This document shows positions 1-8,815 of a stretch of 64,000 nucleotides of DNA, in pieces. The DNA is from Magnetospirillum sp. UT-4 (lineage in GTDB: Bacteria > Pseudomonadota > Alphaproteobacteria > Rhodospirillales > Magnetospirillaceae): contig NZ_CACVCG010000090.1 of assembly GCF_902729435.1 (NCBI RefSeq), positions 9,300-73,299 on the forward strand, read 5' to 3'. The translations under genes and the position numbers were made by a program. The notes under the pieces are model-generated. The model worked only from the letters and a program-made list of their open reading frames with translations. It did not search any database and had not been told where the DNA came from. Position 1 is the first letter of the stretch. Each line of letters begins with the position of its first letter.

Positions 1-21
1 AGAATTAAACCGGACAGCCGT
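1..21 (+). repeat. Right end of a third copy of the 312-bp element
   Basis: The first 17 bases equal the right end of the element at 31000-31311 (compare 31291-31307). The last few bases of the terminal repeat have diverged. The rest of this copy would lie outside the window. As at the copy ending at 24586, the next bases begin a gggcttgaccc palindromic repeat. Confidence 0.6.
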
Positions 22-86
22 GGGCTTGACCCGGCCATCCACGGACCGGCGCCATGGACCCCCGGGTCAAGCCCGGGGGTGACGGT
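22..86. repeat. Intergenic palindromic repeat (gggcttgaccc family)
   Basis: Two inverted arms built on gggcttgacccgg and cccgggtcaagccc enclose a short cggcgccatgga centre. The same design occurs at 13251-13330, and half copies flank the 312-bp elements. It lies directly upstream of lipA and does not look coding. Confidence 0.65.
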
Positions 87-144
87 CCTGGAAGATGTCA
101 CGGTTTTCCTTGACCCGCCATCCGCCCTGGCCGATATCCAATCC

Positions 145-1089
145 ATGACCGACGCTCCCGTCATCCGCCATCCCGAGAAGGCCCGCAAGCCCGACAATCC
201 GTCGCCGCGCAAGCCCGACTGGATCCGGGTCAAGGCGCCCACCTCGGCCGAGGCCGCCGAGGTGCGGCGGCTGATGCGGGACAAGAACCTGCACACGGTG
301 TGCGAGGAGGCGGCCTGCCCCAATATCGGCGAGTGCTGGAAGCACAAGCACGCCACCTTCATGATCCTGGGCGACACCTGCACCCGGGCCTGCGCCTTCT
401 GCAACGTCAAGACCGGCAACCCCAAGGGCACGGTGGATCTGGCCGAGCCCGAGCACCTGGCCGACAGCGTGAACTCCATGGGCCTGCGGCACGTGGTCAT
501 CACCTCGGTCGACCGCGACGATCTGGCCGATGGCGGCGCCTTCCAGTTCGTCGCCTGCATCCAGCGCATCCGCGCCCTGGGAACCGGCTGCACAATTGAG
601 GTGTTGACCCCCGATTTCCGCGACAAGGCGGGCGCGGTCGAGGCGGTGGCGGCGGCCCGGCCCGACGTCTTCAACCACAACCTCGAGACCGTGCCGCGGC
701 TCTATCCCGCCATCCGCCCGGGGGCGCGCTATTTCGAATCGCTGCGCCTGCTGCAGAAGGCCAAGGAGCTGGAGCCCGAGATCTTCACCAAGTCCGGCAT
801 CATGGTCGGCCTGGGCGAGACGCGGGCGGAAGTGCTGCAGGTGATGGACGACATGCGCTCGGCCGGCATCGACTTCATCACCATCGGCCAGTACCTGCAG
901 CCGACCCTGAAGCACGTGGCGGTGGATCGCTTCGTCACCCCCGACGAGTTCGCCGACTACGCCGCCATGGCCAAGGCCAAGGGCTTCCTGATGGTGGCGG
1001 CGACGCCGCTGACCCGCTCGTCGCACCACGCCGACCGCGATTTCGAGGAATTGCGGAAGGCCCGCGCCGCCCTGCGGGCGGCCGAGTGA
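145..1089 (+). CDS. lipA: Lipoyl synthase
   Basis: Radical-SAM enzyme that inserts two sulfur atoms into octanoyl groups on lipoyl domains of 2-oxoacid dehydrogenases and the glycine cleavage system. The 314-residue protein has the LipA auxiliary-cluster motif C-x4-C-x5-C (Cys53, 58, 64) and the radical-SAM motif CTRACAFC (Cys79, 83, 86). The ATG at 145 is preferred because it gives the usual short LipA N-terminus ([12 protein letters not shown]). An in-frame upstream start at 79 would add 22 residues that do not resemble LipA. The RatA-like gene begins two bases after its stop, so the two are probably co-transcribed. Confidence 0.95.
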   Translation: MTDAPVIRHPEKARKPDNPSPRKPDWIRVKAPTSAEAAEVRRLMRDKNLHTVCEEAACPNIGECWKHKHATFMILGDTCTRACAFCNVKTGNPKGTVDLAEPEHLADSVNSMGLRHVVITSVDRDDLADGGAFQFVACIQRIRALGTGCTIEVLTPDFRDKAGAVEAVAAARPDVFNHNLETVPRLYPAIRPGARYFESLRLLQKAKELEPEIFTKSGIMVGLGETRAEVLQVMDDMRSAGIDFITIGQYLQPTLKHVAVDRFVTPDEFADYAAMAKAKGFLMVAATPLTRSSHHADRDFEELRKARAALRAAE

Positions 1090-1090
1090 C

Positions 1091-1552
1091 ATGCCCACCC
1101 ACGCCGAACAGCGCCCGCTGCCCTTCACCCCAGACCAGCTGTTCGCGCTGGTCGCCGACGTCGAGAAATACCCGGACTTCCTGCCCTGGTGCGTCGCCGC
1201 CCGTATCCGCAAGCGCGACGGCGACGTCTTCTTCGCCGACCTGGTGATCGGCTTCAAGCTGGTGCGCGAGCGCTACACCTCGAAGGTGGTGCTGAACCGC
1301 GCCGCCATGCGCATCGACGTCACCTATACCGAGGGGCCGTTCCACCACCTCAACAACCACTGGGTCTTCACCCCCACCGCCGACGGCGGCACGGTGATCG
1401 ACTTCTTCGTGGATTTCGAGTTCCGCTCCAAGCTGCTGCAGAAGCTGATCGGCGCCCTGTTCGGCGAGGCGGTGCGCCTGATGGTGGCGTCGTTCGAGAA
1501 GCGCGCCCGCGAACTCTACGGCCCGGACGGAAGGGCGGCGGTGGTCCTTTAG
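1091..1552 (+). CDS. ratA: RatA/COQ10-like START-domain protein
   Basis: A 153-residue protein of the polyketide cyclase/START family that contains RatA and mitochondrial Coq10. The N-terminal motif LFALVADVEKYPDFLPWC is typical, and the C-terminus carries the usual FGEAVRLMVASFEKRA helix. Members bind hydrophobic ligands, with ubiquinone the likely ligand in Coq10. RatA of E. coli has been described as a ribosome anti-association toxin, but no antitoxin partner lies nearby here. A respiratory quinone-chaperone role is therefore more plausible; this is inference. It follows lipA with a one-base gap, and its 3' end abuts a palindromic repeat. Confidence 0.85.
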   Translation: MPTHAEQRPLPFTPDQLFALVADVEKYPDFLPWCVAARIRKRDGDVFFADLVIGFKLVRERYTSKVVLNRAAMRIDVTYTEGPFHHLNNHWVFTPTADGGTVIDFFVDFEFRSKLLQKLIGALFGEAVRLMVASFEKRARELYGPDGRAAVVL

Positions 1553-1555
1553 GAG

Positions 1556-1642
1556 CCGTCATCCCCGCGAAGGCGGGGATCCAGGAGGTGCACCGACAGC
1601 CTGTCCGTGACCCCTGGGTTCCCGCCTGCGCGGGAACGACGG
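1556..1642. repeat. Palindromic repeat overlapping a coding end
   Basis: Arms beginning ccgtcatccccgcgaaggcgg and ending cgcctgcgcgggaacgacgg form an 87-bp imperfect palindrome of the type that, when translated, gives the familiar NPSFPRRRE-like peptide. The minus-strand O-antigen ligase gene runs into it and stops at 1559-1561. It may also act as a bidirectional stem-loop between the convergent genes. Confidence 0.7.
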
Positions 1643-3019
1643 ATTTCCCCGCCACGCCACCGCCGCCAGCCCCACCGTCACCATCCACAGCGCCACGCTG
1701 CCCGAGGGCATGTTGGACAGCACCGATTGCTCGGTGACGCCCTTCAGCAGGGTGTAGAGCAGCAGGATGTCGCGCACCGGGCTGGGGGCGGCCAGGAACA
1801 CCTTGAGCTGGGTGGCGAAGGCCGCCGCCAGCAGGCCCAGCCCGACCAGCCCGACATACAGCGCCGCCTGCAGATAGAGGTCGTGGGCATGGGTGATGCG
1901 CCAGCGGGTGAAGCCGCGGAACAGCTCGATGCCGGCGGCGTGGCCGTGGCCGAGCAGGGGTGATTCGCCGATGCGTCCCAGCACGTAGGGCCAGATCTCC
2001 AGCCGTCCCGACAGGCTGAGGATCTCGCTGGACGAGCCCGACCGCGACACCAGCTCCAGCAGGTCGCCGGGCAGCAGGGCGGCGAAGCCCGACAGGGATT
2101 CCGCCGCCAGCACCGCTCCGGTCAGCATCACCAGGGTGGGCAGCAGCAGCAGCCAGCCGCCGCGGCGGTAGGCGACGTACAGCGCCACCGCCGCCAGCAT
2201 GGCCACCGGGGCGACCCGCGACTGGGTCAGCAGCACCGCCGCCGCCCCCGCCAGCGCCAGCACGACCAGCCCGATGCGGACCGAGGCGGCGCGCACCCGT
2301 CCGGCCAAAGCGAGCACGGCGAAAGTGAACAGCACGGCGATCTCGGCCATGGGGATGGGATGGTCGGTCAGGCCGCGCAGGCGGTCGGGATCGCCGGTGC
2401 TGCCCGGGCTGGACGGGGCGAGGCCATAGGCGAACGGCGCCATCGCCAGCGACGGCAGCACGATCAGGCCGCAGCCCAGGGCCACCGCCTGCAGCAGCCG
2501 GGTCTCGTCCAGCACCTCGGCGGCGGCCAGGCCGAACAGGAACAGCCAGCCGAAGGCCACCGCCGATTGCAGGGTGTAGAGGGGCGTCGGCGACCATGCC
2601 GCCGAGGCTCCCAGCAACCCGATGAAGGCCAGCGTCAGCACCGCCGGCGGCCGCTTCCACACGCCGTCGCCGGCTCCCAGCCGCAGCAGCCCGGCCAGCC
2701 CGCACCCCGCCCATACCGCCGCCTTCAGCAGCACCTGCCAGTCCACCGACTTGTCGGCCCAGGGCCGCGCCCGGAAGCTGGCATCGGTGACGAAGATCAG
2801 CAGCGCCAGGGCCAGCATCCAGGCCCAGGGGCGGCCGCGCAGCAGCCCGGCCAGCAGCGGCGCCGACCACATCAGCGCCACCGGCACCAGCGGCAGCGCC
2901 GCCCAGGCGGCACTTCCATCCGACGCTGCGGCGATCATCAGCGAGACCGCGAAGGCGGCGACGGCGACCAGGGCGGCGGCGATCACCGCCGGCCGGGGCG
3001 CGGGGGCTTGGGCATCCAT
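1559..3019 (-). CDS. O-antigen ligase/polymerase family membrane protein
   Basis: A 486-residue, strongly hydrophobic protein with about ten or more predicted membrane segments. It has a large periplasmic loop with GRLEIWPYVLGRIGESPLLGHG, then a conserved H-x-HDLYLQAALYVG stretch typical of the Wzy_C (O-antigen ligase) family. Such proteins polymerise or ligate lipid-linked glycans at the outer face of the inner membrane. The start at 3019 (MDAQAPAP) overlaps the 3' end of the flippase gene by 37 bases; earlier in-frame starts only translate flippase sequence. About the last 28 residues (from NPSFPRRREP) come from an intergenic palindromic repeat and are probably not part of the functional fold. 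Confidence 0.85.
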   Translation of the reverse strand: MDAQAPAPRPAVIAAALVAVAAFAVSLMIAAASDGSAAWAALPLVPVALMWSAPLLAGLLRGRPWAWMLALALLIFVTDASFRARPWADKSVDWQVLLKAAVWAGCGLAGLLRLGAGDGVWKRPPAVLTLAFIGLLGASAAWSPTPLYTLQSAVAFGWLFLFGLAAAEVLDETRLLQAVALGCGLIVLPSLAMAPFAYGLAPSSPGSTGDPDRLRGLTDHPIPMAEIAVLFTFAVLALAGRVRAASVRIGLVVLALAGAAAVLLTQSRVAPVAMLAAVALYVAYRRGGWLLLLPTLVMLTGAVLAAESLSGFAALLPGDLLELVSRSGSSSEILSLSGRLEIWPYVLGRIGESPLLGHGHAAGIELFRGFTRWRITHAHDLYLQAALYVGLVGLGLLAAAFATQLKVFLAAPSPVRDILLLYTLLKGVTEQSVLSNMPSGSVALWMVTVGLAAVAWRGNPSFPRRREPRGHGQAVGAPPGSPPSRG

Positions 3020-4293
3020 GGCTTCTCCCGGAGCAACAGGCAGAGGGACCCTAGGCCAGAGGCGACGATCCCGGCGGTGATGCCGGCCATGGCGCCGCCC
3101 AGGCCCCAGGTGGGCACCAGGGCAAGGCTGAGACCGATGCCGACCGCCGCCGAGCCGACCCGGCCGAAGAACAGCAGGTCGGGCCGGCGCAGCAGCACCA
3201 TGGCGGTCTCCAGCGGATAGACGAAGACCACCGCCACATGGACGGCGGCGAACCACAGCAGCACCGGGGTGGGGTCGCCGTAGCGGGCGCCGTAGACCAG
3301 CGGCACCAGGGTGTCGCCGAACGCCACCAGCACCACCAGGTAGGGCAGGGTCATGGCGGCCATGGCGGCGGTGGTGTGGGCCAGCGCCCGGGCCAGCCCG
3401 GCCGGGCCGCCGGCGGCCAGCGCACGGGCGGCGCGGGGCTTGTCGAAATTGTCGATGGCGGTGGCGGCGGTGGACAGCGGCTGGGTGAAGTTGCGCATGG
3501 CCTGGAACAGCGCCACCGGCGCCGGCCCGGCCAGGCTGCCCAGGATCAGCGGCGGCAGGTGGCCGTAGCCGTTATAGGCCAGGTTGCTGGCCACCGACCA
3601 GCCGATGAAATGGGCGAGCCGCCTGAGGAACGGGGCGAAGGCGGGCGTCCGCGCCGGTTCCGGCAGGGCGGGGGCGAGGATGACGCAGAGCAGGGCGGCG
3701 CCGGCGTTGGCGCAGGTCATGCCGGCCATTGCGGCGCCGATATGGCCGCTCGCCACCGCCCAGCCGACTCCGCCGACCATGCCGCCGCCATAGAGCGCCG
3801 CCGCCGCCACCGCGGCGCCGAAGCGCTCCTGCTGGATCAGCCAGCGGCGGCGGAACTCGTAGACGAAGGCGGGCGGCACGAACATCGCCGCCGTGAACAG
3901 GGCGGCCGACATCCATGCCGGCGCCCCCACCGCCGGCACGATCGCCGCGGCCAGGCCCAGCGCCGCCGCCGCCAGGATGGTGGTCAGCGCATTGAGCCGG
4001 CGCCAGGCCGGCGCCTCGGCGGCCAGCATTGCGGGGTCGGCGGTGTGGACGACGAACGGCACCACCACCGCCGAGCGGTGCAGGTTCAGCACGAAATGCA
4101 GGCTCAGCCAGGCGAAGGAGAAGGCGCCGAAGGTGCGGGGGTCGAAGTGGCGGGCCAGCAGCAGCAGGGCGACGAAGTTGGCGGCCGAGATGATGCCCTG
4201 CTCGAGCAGCGACAGGGTGCGCACGCGGTCCGCCGCCAGCCGCAGCAGCAGGCCGGAAGCGCGAAACCAGAATCCGCTTTTGCGGCGTGTCAT
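2983..4293 (-). CDS. Polysaccharide flippase (Wzx/MATE-like)
   Basis: A 436-residue integral membrane protein with 12-14 hydrophobic segments in the layout of the polysaccharide biosynthesis/MVF flippase superfamily. It starts with a short basic N-terminus followed by SLLEQGIISAANFVALLLLARH. These proteins translocate undecaprenyl-linked oligosaccharides across the inner membrane. The ATG overlaps the stop of the upstream glycosyltransferase by four bases (ATGA), and its own end overlaps the ligase gene, so the three are translationally coupled. Substrate is not predictable. Confidence 0.85.
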   Translation of the reverse strand: MTRRKSGFWFRASGLLLRLAADRVRTLSLLEQGIISAANFVALLLLARHFDPRTFGAFSFAWLSLHFVLNLHRSAVVVPFVVHTADPAMLAAEAPAWRRLNALTTILAAAALGLAAAIVPAVGAPAWMSAALFTAAMFVPPAFVYEFRRRWLIQQERFGAAVAAAALYGGGMVGGVGWAVASGHIGAAMAGMTCANAGAALLCVILAPALPEPARTPAFAPFLRRLAHFIGWSVASNLAYNGYGHLPPLILGSLAGPAPVALFQAMRNFTQPLSTAATAIDNFDKPRAARALAAGGPAGLARALAHTTAAMAAMTLPYLVVLVAFGDTLVPLVYGARYGDPTPVLLWFAAVHVAVVFVYPLETAMVLLRRPDLLFFGRVGSAAVGIGLSLALVPTWGLGGAMAGITAGIVASGLGSLCLLLREKPWMPKPPRPGRR

Positions 4294-5177
4294 GCCCTCG
4301 GCACCGGCGCCACCAGGAAGCGCAGCATGGTCGCCACCTTCCACCCCCGCACCCGCAGCATGGCGCGCGCCGCCCGGCGCCGCTGGGTCCAGCCGGACAG
4401 GGCCGGGGAGGCCAGGATCTGGCTCAGCTTGATCAGCGGCGGCGAGGCCATGGCGGCGGTGTAGATGGCCCAGCGCAGGCGGAACAGCGGCTGCTCCGCC
4501 ATCAGGTTGCGCGAATGCCAGCAGGTGCGTTCGGCCTTCTTGCGCAGATCGGCCATGGTCCGCCGCGCCGGGTGGCGCACCTTGACCTCGGGACAGAAGA
4601 CGATGCGGTAGCCCAGGCGGGTGGCGCGCCGGCCCCAGTCGAGGTCCTCGGGCAGGGTGCCGTCGCGGAACGGCCCCACCACCTGGAACACCCGCCGGCT
4701 GACCATGATGTTGGCGCCGGTGGCGAAGTGCTTGCGCTCGGCGTAGCGGCGCGCCTCGAAGCCGAACACCTTGTCGAACAGTTCGGCATCGGTGGGGGCG
4801 GCCTCGTCGGCGGCGAACACGTCGATGGCGCCGGCGACCACGTCGATGCCGGGCTCGGCCAGTCGCTTCACCCCGTTCAGCAGCCAGTCCGGGTGCGGCC
4901 GGCAGTCGGAATCGGTGAAGGCCAGGATGGTACCGGCGGTGTCGTCGACGCCGTGGTTGCGGGCACTGCCGCAGCCGCGGCGGTGCTCGGTCAGCACCCT
5001 GGCCCGGGCGGGTGCGAGCACCGATTGCTCCACCGGGCGGCTCGAGCCGTTGTCGACCACGGTGACCGAGAAGCGGTCGGCGGGATAGCTCTGCGCCGCC
5101 AGGTCGGCCAGGCACAGGGCCAGGCGATGATGGTCGTCCAGGTGGGGGACGACCACGTCGACGAAGGGTAGGTCCAT
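4290..5177 (-). CDS. Family 2 glycosyltransferase
   Basis: A 295-residue GT-A protein. It has the nucleotide-binding start VDVVVPHLDDHHRLALCL, the early VVDNGSS motif, and a metal-binding region LAFTDSDCRPHPDWL. The central GANIMVSRRVFQVVGPF and LPEDLDWGRRA stretches are typical acceptor and catalytic regions. It probably adds a sugar to a growing polysaccharide repeat unit at the cytoplasmic face. The ATG at 5177 has a gggag ribosome-binding site seven bases upstream; an earlier in-frame start at 5207 has none. It lies 34 bases downstream of the GT4 gene and is coupled to the flippase by an ATGA overlap. Confidence 0.9.
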   Translation of the reverse strand: MDLPFVDVVVPHLDDHHRLALCLADLAAQSYPADRFSVTVVDNGSSRPVEQSVLAPARARVLTEHRRGCGSARNHGVDDTAGTILAFTDSDCRPHPDWLLNGVKRLAEPGIDVVAGAIDVFAADEAAPTDAELFDKVFGFEARRYAERKHFATGANIMVSRRVFQVVGPFRDGTLPEDLDWGRRATRLGYRIVFCPEVKVRHPARRTMADLRKKAERTCWHSRNLMAEQPLFRLRWAIYTAAMASPPLIKLSQILASPALSGWTQRRRAARAMLRVRGWKVATMLRFLVAPVPRA

Positions 5178-5211
5178 GCTCAACTCCCGCACATGGTCTG
5201 GCCGCACGTTG

Positions 5212-6471
5212 TCAGGGCCGGTCGTCCGCCAGCCCTTCCGTGGTTTCCTCCCCGGCGCGGCGGGTCAGGGCGCGATACGCCGCCAGCAGCCGGGGCACCT
5301 GGTGGTTCCAGCCCAGCTCGCGTTCCATGCGGGCGCGCCCCAGTTCGCCCAGCCGGTGCCGCATGTCGGGATCGTCCAGCAGCAGCGCGATCTTGGCGGC
5401 GAGATCGCGGGAATCGTTGCCCTGGGCGTAGAGGGCGGCGTCGCCGGCCGAGCTGCGTCCCTCGGCCAGGTCGAACATCACCACCGGCTTGCCCAGCGCC
5501 ATGTATTCCAGGACCTTGTTCATGGTGCAGGTGTGGTTGAAGTCGTTGGCCGGATCGGGCGAGACGCAGACGTCGGCGGCGGCCAGGGTGGGCACCAGCA
5601 CGTCGTCGTCGGCCCAGCCGGTGAAGGTGACGGCATGGGCGACGCCCAGCTTCTCCGCCATGCGTTTCAGGCCCTCCAGCAGCGGCCCGTCTCCCATCAG
5701 CACCGCGTGGACGTCGCCGCGGCCCTGTTCGGCCACCAGGATGCGCATGGCCTCCAGCACGTATTCGACGCCGTCCTGGCTGTTCATCACCCCGACATAG
5801 GCCAGCAGGTGGCGCGCCCCCCGGCGGATCGCCGGATCGGGCACGGCGGCGGCGGCCGGGGCGTTCAGGCGGCTCTGGTCGGGAGCGCTGCGCACCACGA
5901 ACACCCGTTCCGGGTCCATGCCGCCGCGCAGGATGGCGATCTGGCGGAAGCTCTCGTTGGTGGCGATGGAGACGTCGGCGGTGGCGAAGGTCAGGCGCTC
6001 CAGCAGCAGCAGCAGCCGGTGGCCGGGGCCGCGGCGGCCGAACTTGGCGACATAGAGCTCGGGCGACAGGTCGTGGTGGTCGAAGACGAAGCGTTTGCCC
6101 AGCAGCAGCTTGAAGAATGCGCCGACCAGGAACACCGTCTCGGGCGGGTTGCAGGCGTGGATGACGTCGAAGCCGCGGGCGAACAGCACCCGCCAGGCCA
6201 GGGCGAACTCCCAGGCCAGGGCGACGGCGTATTCGAGGGCGTATCCGGCCAGGCCGCCGCCACTGGTCGGCAGCGGGTGGCGCCAGACGTGGATGCCCTC
6301 GATCTCGGCGTGGCCGCGCGGGAAGACGTCGGTGGCCGGGCAGATCACCGACACCTCCCAGCCGGCCGCCCTGAGGGCCAGGGCCTCCTGCCAGACCCGG
6401 CGGTCACGGGGGACGGGCAGGTTCTCGACGATCATCAGCACCTTTCCGGGGGTGGACGCGTTCGCTCCCAT
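5212..6471 (-). CDS. Family 4 (GT-B) glycosyltransferase
   Basis: A 419-residue retaining GT-B enzyme. The N-terminal acceptor domain opens with VLMIVENLPVPRDRRVWQEA, diagnostic of exopolysaccharide GT4 proteins, and contains FDVIHACNPPET and FVFDHHDLSPELY. The C-terminal donor domain has the GDGPLLEGL loop and the VCVSPDPANDFNHTCTMNKVLEYMALGKPVV E-x7-E region. The chosen ATG lies 35 bases after the autokinase gene; upstream sequence in this frame is only a shadow of that gene. No strong ribosome-binding site is visible, so translation may depend on coupling. It probably assembles the exopolysaccharide repeat unit. Confidence 0.9.
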   Translation of the reverse strand: MGANASTPGKVLMIVENLPVPRDRRVWQEALALRAAGWEVSVICPATDVFPRGHAEIEGIHVWRHPLPTSGGGLAGYALEYAVALAWEFALAWRVLFARGFDVIHACNPPETVFLVGAFFKLLLGKRFVFDHHDLSPELYVAKFGRRGPGHRLLLLLERLTFATADVSIATNESFRQIAILRGGMDPERVFVVRSAPDQSRLNAPAAAAVPDPAIRRGARHLLAYVGVMNSQDGVEYVLEAMRILVAEQGRGDVHAVLMGDGPLLEGLKRMAEKLGVAHAVTFTGWADDDVLVPTLAAADVCVSPDPANDFNHTCTMNKVLEYMALGKPVVMFDLAEGRSSAGDAALYAQGNDSRDLAAKIALLLDDPDMRHRLGELGRARMERELGWNHQVPRLLAAYRALTRRAGEETTEGLADDRP

Positions 6472-6506
6472 GCGGGTCTCGCTTGTTGATGTTTCGGGGG
6501 AAGGCG

Positions 6507-8672
6507 TCAGTTGCCGTAGTACTCGGAACTGCGGAAACAGAAGTCGACGTAGTCGGAATATTGCCGCTGGCGGTCGAGATCGACCTTGGTCAGCACCACG
6601 CCGCCGATGATGATGTCGAAGGCGCGCAGATGCTCGATGCCGGCCTCGACGGCGCGCCTGGGCGTCTTGTCCCACTCGACCACGTAGAGCGCCATGCCGC
6701 AGCGTCCGGTCAGCAGCGCGGCATCCGAGGCGACCATGGTCGGCGGGGTATCGACCAGCACCCAGTCGTAGCGCGCGGCCAGGGTCTTCAGGGCCGCGGC
6801 CACCGCCGGGTCCTCCAGCACCCGCTGCGGCTCGGCGGTGTGGCCGCCGGCGGCGATGAAGTCGAGGCCCGAGCGCGGGTCGTGACGCACCACCTCCTCC
6901 AGCGAGGCCTGCTGGCGGGCGAAATCGGACAGGCCGGGCACCTCGTAGGCGTCGAGCTGGCGGGCCACCGAGGGGCGGCGCAGGTCGCAATCGACCAGCA
7001 GCACCCGCTTCTCGGACAGGGCCAGCGAACGCCCCAGGCTGACTGCGAAGGCGGTCTTGCCCTCGCCCGGTACCGACGAAGTCACCATCACCGGCCCGGC
7101 GCCCTCGCCGCGGGCGTTGGTGATGGCGATCTGGGCCGAGCGCACCGCCTCGGCATAGACCGATTCGGGGCGGTCCACCAGGTAGTCGCCGGGGCGCACC
7201 TTGGGCGTCGCCGCGCCGGTGTCGGGCAGGATGCCCAGGGTGGCGAGGCCCAGCGCCTCGCGCACCTGGCGGGTCGACAGGAAGCCGGCGCGGAAGCGTT
7301 CCAGCAGGAAGGCCAGCGACACCGCCAGGCCGAAACTGCCGGTGAAGGCCACCCCCAGGAACAGCAGCGGCTTGGGGTGCGAGGGCCGCGACGGCGCCGT
7401 GGCGCGCGAGGCGATGCGGGCGTCCGAGTCCAGGATTTCGGCGCGGTTGGTGAGCTCGGCGTAGCGGCCGAGGAAGCTTTCCAGCATCAGGTTCTTGGCC
7501 TCGATCACCTTCTCGCGCTGACCGACTTCGCTGGTCGCCGCGTCCGAGGCGGCCGAGCGGCCCGAGATGCGGTCCAGGCGCCGGCGCAGCACGTCCTCGC
7601 GCGCCTTGGCCTGGGCGGCGCGGTTGGCGATGCGCTCGATCTGGGCCGACATTTCGCGGTCGATCTCGGCGCGCAGGGTGGCGAGCTGGCCCTGCATCGC
7701 CGCCATGGCCGGGCTGTCCTCGCGGTAGCCCACCGACAGCTCGGCGACCCGGCCCAGGATCTTGGCCTCCTCGCGCCGCATTTCCTGCAGGAACGGCGAG
7801 TCCTCGGCGAAGGTCAGCGAGGCGGCGGAGCCGCCGCCCTTCTGCCAGCGCCTTGCCTGGGCCAATGAGGCCTCGGCCTCGGCCCGCTCGCGCTCGGCCA
7901 TGGCCAGTTCGGTGGTCAGCGCCACCATCTGCTGGCCGGCCACCACGCCCTGCTCGCGCAGCTCGGCCGGCGCCAGCTTGTGCTTGCGCCGCAACGCCAC
8001 GGCGTCCGCGGCTTCGCGGGTGAGATCGCCCTGCAGGCGATCGATCTGGCCGGTGATCCAGTCGGTGGCGATGCGCATGTCGGCCAGCCGGGCCTCGCGC
8101 TGCGAGCGGATGTAGAGGTCGGCATAGGCGTTGGCGATCAGCGCCGCCTTGCCCGCCTCGCGCGAGCCGAAGCTGATCCGGATGGCGAAGGAATCGGCGT
8201 CGCTTTTCACCTCCAGGCGCTTGGCGACGGCTTCCACCGCCGCCACCCGGTCGTCGCCCGGGGCATCGACCAGCGTGTCCTTCAGGTCGCGCCACCAGCC
8301 GGCCACCGGCTCGGGCAGCACCGACGGCTCGAGGCGGCGGTTGAACTCGGGATCGCGGTCCAGCGCCAGCGCCTCCACCACGCTTTCCGTCATCGCCCGC
8401 GAGCGCAGGATGTCGATCTCGGTCGACACCACCGCGGCGGCCAGGGGCGGCGCCGTCACGTTCGGCTTGGAGGTCAGCAACTGGGCGCTGGTGCTGGTGC
8501 GGGTGTTGAGCGCCACCAGCGCCTCGGCGGTGTAGCGCGGCTCGACCACGGCCAGGGCCAGCGCCGCCAGCCCGGTGGCGCCCCCGACCAATGCGGCGAT
8601 CAGGGCCTTGCGCTGCCACAGCACCGCCAGGGGCTGGTCGGGACCGCGGGGATCGTTAGGATCGGCGGCCAT
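6507..8672 (-). CDS. Polysaccharide co-polymerase/tyrosine autokinase (Wzc/GumC-like)
   Basis: A 721-residue bacterial tyrosine kinase with fused chain-length domain. There is an N-terminal membrane segment (about 22-43), a long periplasmic coiled-coil region (about 190-400), a second membrane segment (about 428-449) and a cytoplasmic P-loop kinase. The kinase has Walker A SSVPGEGKTAF (about 533-543), Walker A' LLVDCDLRRP and a second Asp motif VDTPPTMVASDA. The C-terminus is a tyrosine cluster (YSDYVDFCFRSSEYYGN), the usual autophosphorylation tail. It controls export and chain length of exopolysaccharide. It is first in the tight minus-strand run with the two glycosyltransferases, flippase and ligase. 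Confidence 0.92.
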   Translation of the reverse strand: MAADPNDPRGPDQPLAVLWQRKALIAALVGGATGLAALALAVVEPRYTAEALVALNTRTSTSAQLLTSKPNVTAPPLAAAVVSTEIDILRSRAMTESVVEALALDRDPEFNRRLEPSVLPEPVAGWWRDLKDTLVDAPGDDRVAAVEAVAKRLEVKSDADSFAIRISFGSREAGKAALIANAYADLYIRSQREARLADMRIATDWITGQIDRLQGDLTREAADAVALRRKHKLAPAELREQGVVAGQQMVALTTELAMAERERAEAEASLAQARRWQKGGGSAASLTFAEDSPFLQEMRREEAKILGRVAELSVGYREDSPAMAAMQGQLATLRAEIDREMSAQIERIANRAAQAKAREDVLRRRLDRISGRSAASDAATSEVGQREKVIEAKNLMLESFLGRYAELTNRAEILDSDARIASRATAPSRPSHPKPLLFLGVAFTGSFGLAVSLAFLLERFRAGFLSTRQVREALGLATLGILPDTGAATPKVRPGDYLVDRPESVYAEAVRSAQIAITNARGEGAGPVMVTSSVPGEGKTAFAVSLGRSLALSEKRVLLVDCDLRRPSVARQLDAYEVPGLSDFARQQASLEEVVRHDPRSGLDFIAAGGHTAEPQRVLEDPAVAAALKTLAARYDWVLVDTPPTMVASDAALLTGRCGMALYVVEWDKTPRRAVEAGIEHLRAFDIIIGGVVLTKVDLDRQRQYSDYVDFCFRSSEYYGN

Positions 8673-8815
8673 GTTCGGCTGCTCCCGAAGCTGTTGAGAC
8701 GGTCGTCCAAGGAATGGCCCGGCAAGTCATCGTCCGGTCGGCCTACATATCGGCGCTTCCCATGGCCTTCGGCAAAGCGGCAAAGGGCTGGAGGGCCTGA
8801 CCCTCCGGGTGGCCC

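Noticed and set aside
1091-1552. Toxin-antitoxin system at the RatA-like gene
   Set aside because: No antitoxin-like partner is adjacent and the gene is coupled to lipA; the family is mostly housekeeping in Alphaproteobacteria.
3238-4464. Long open frame opposite the flippase gene
   Set aside because: It is a Gln/Arg/Gly-rich shadow of the minus-strand flippase and glycosyltransferase genes, with no domain and no ribosome-binding site.
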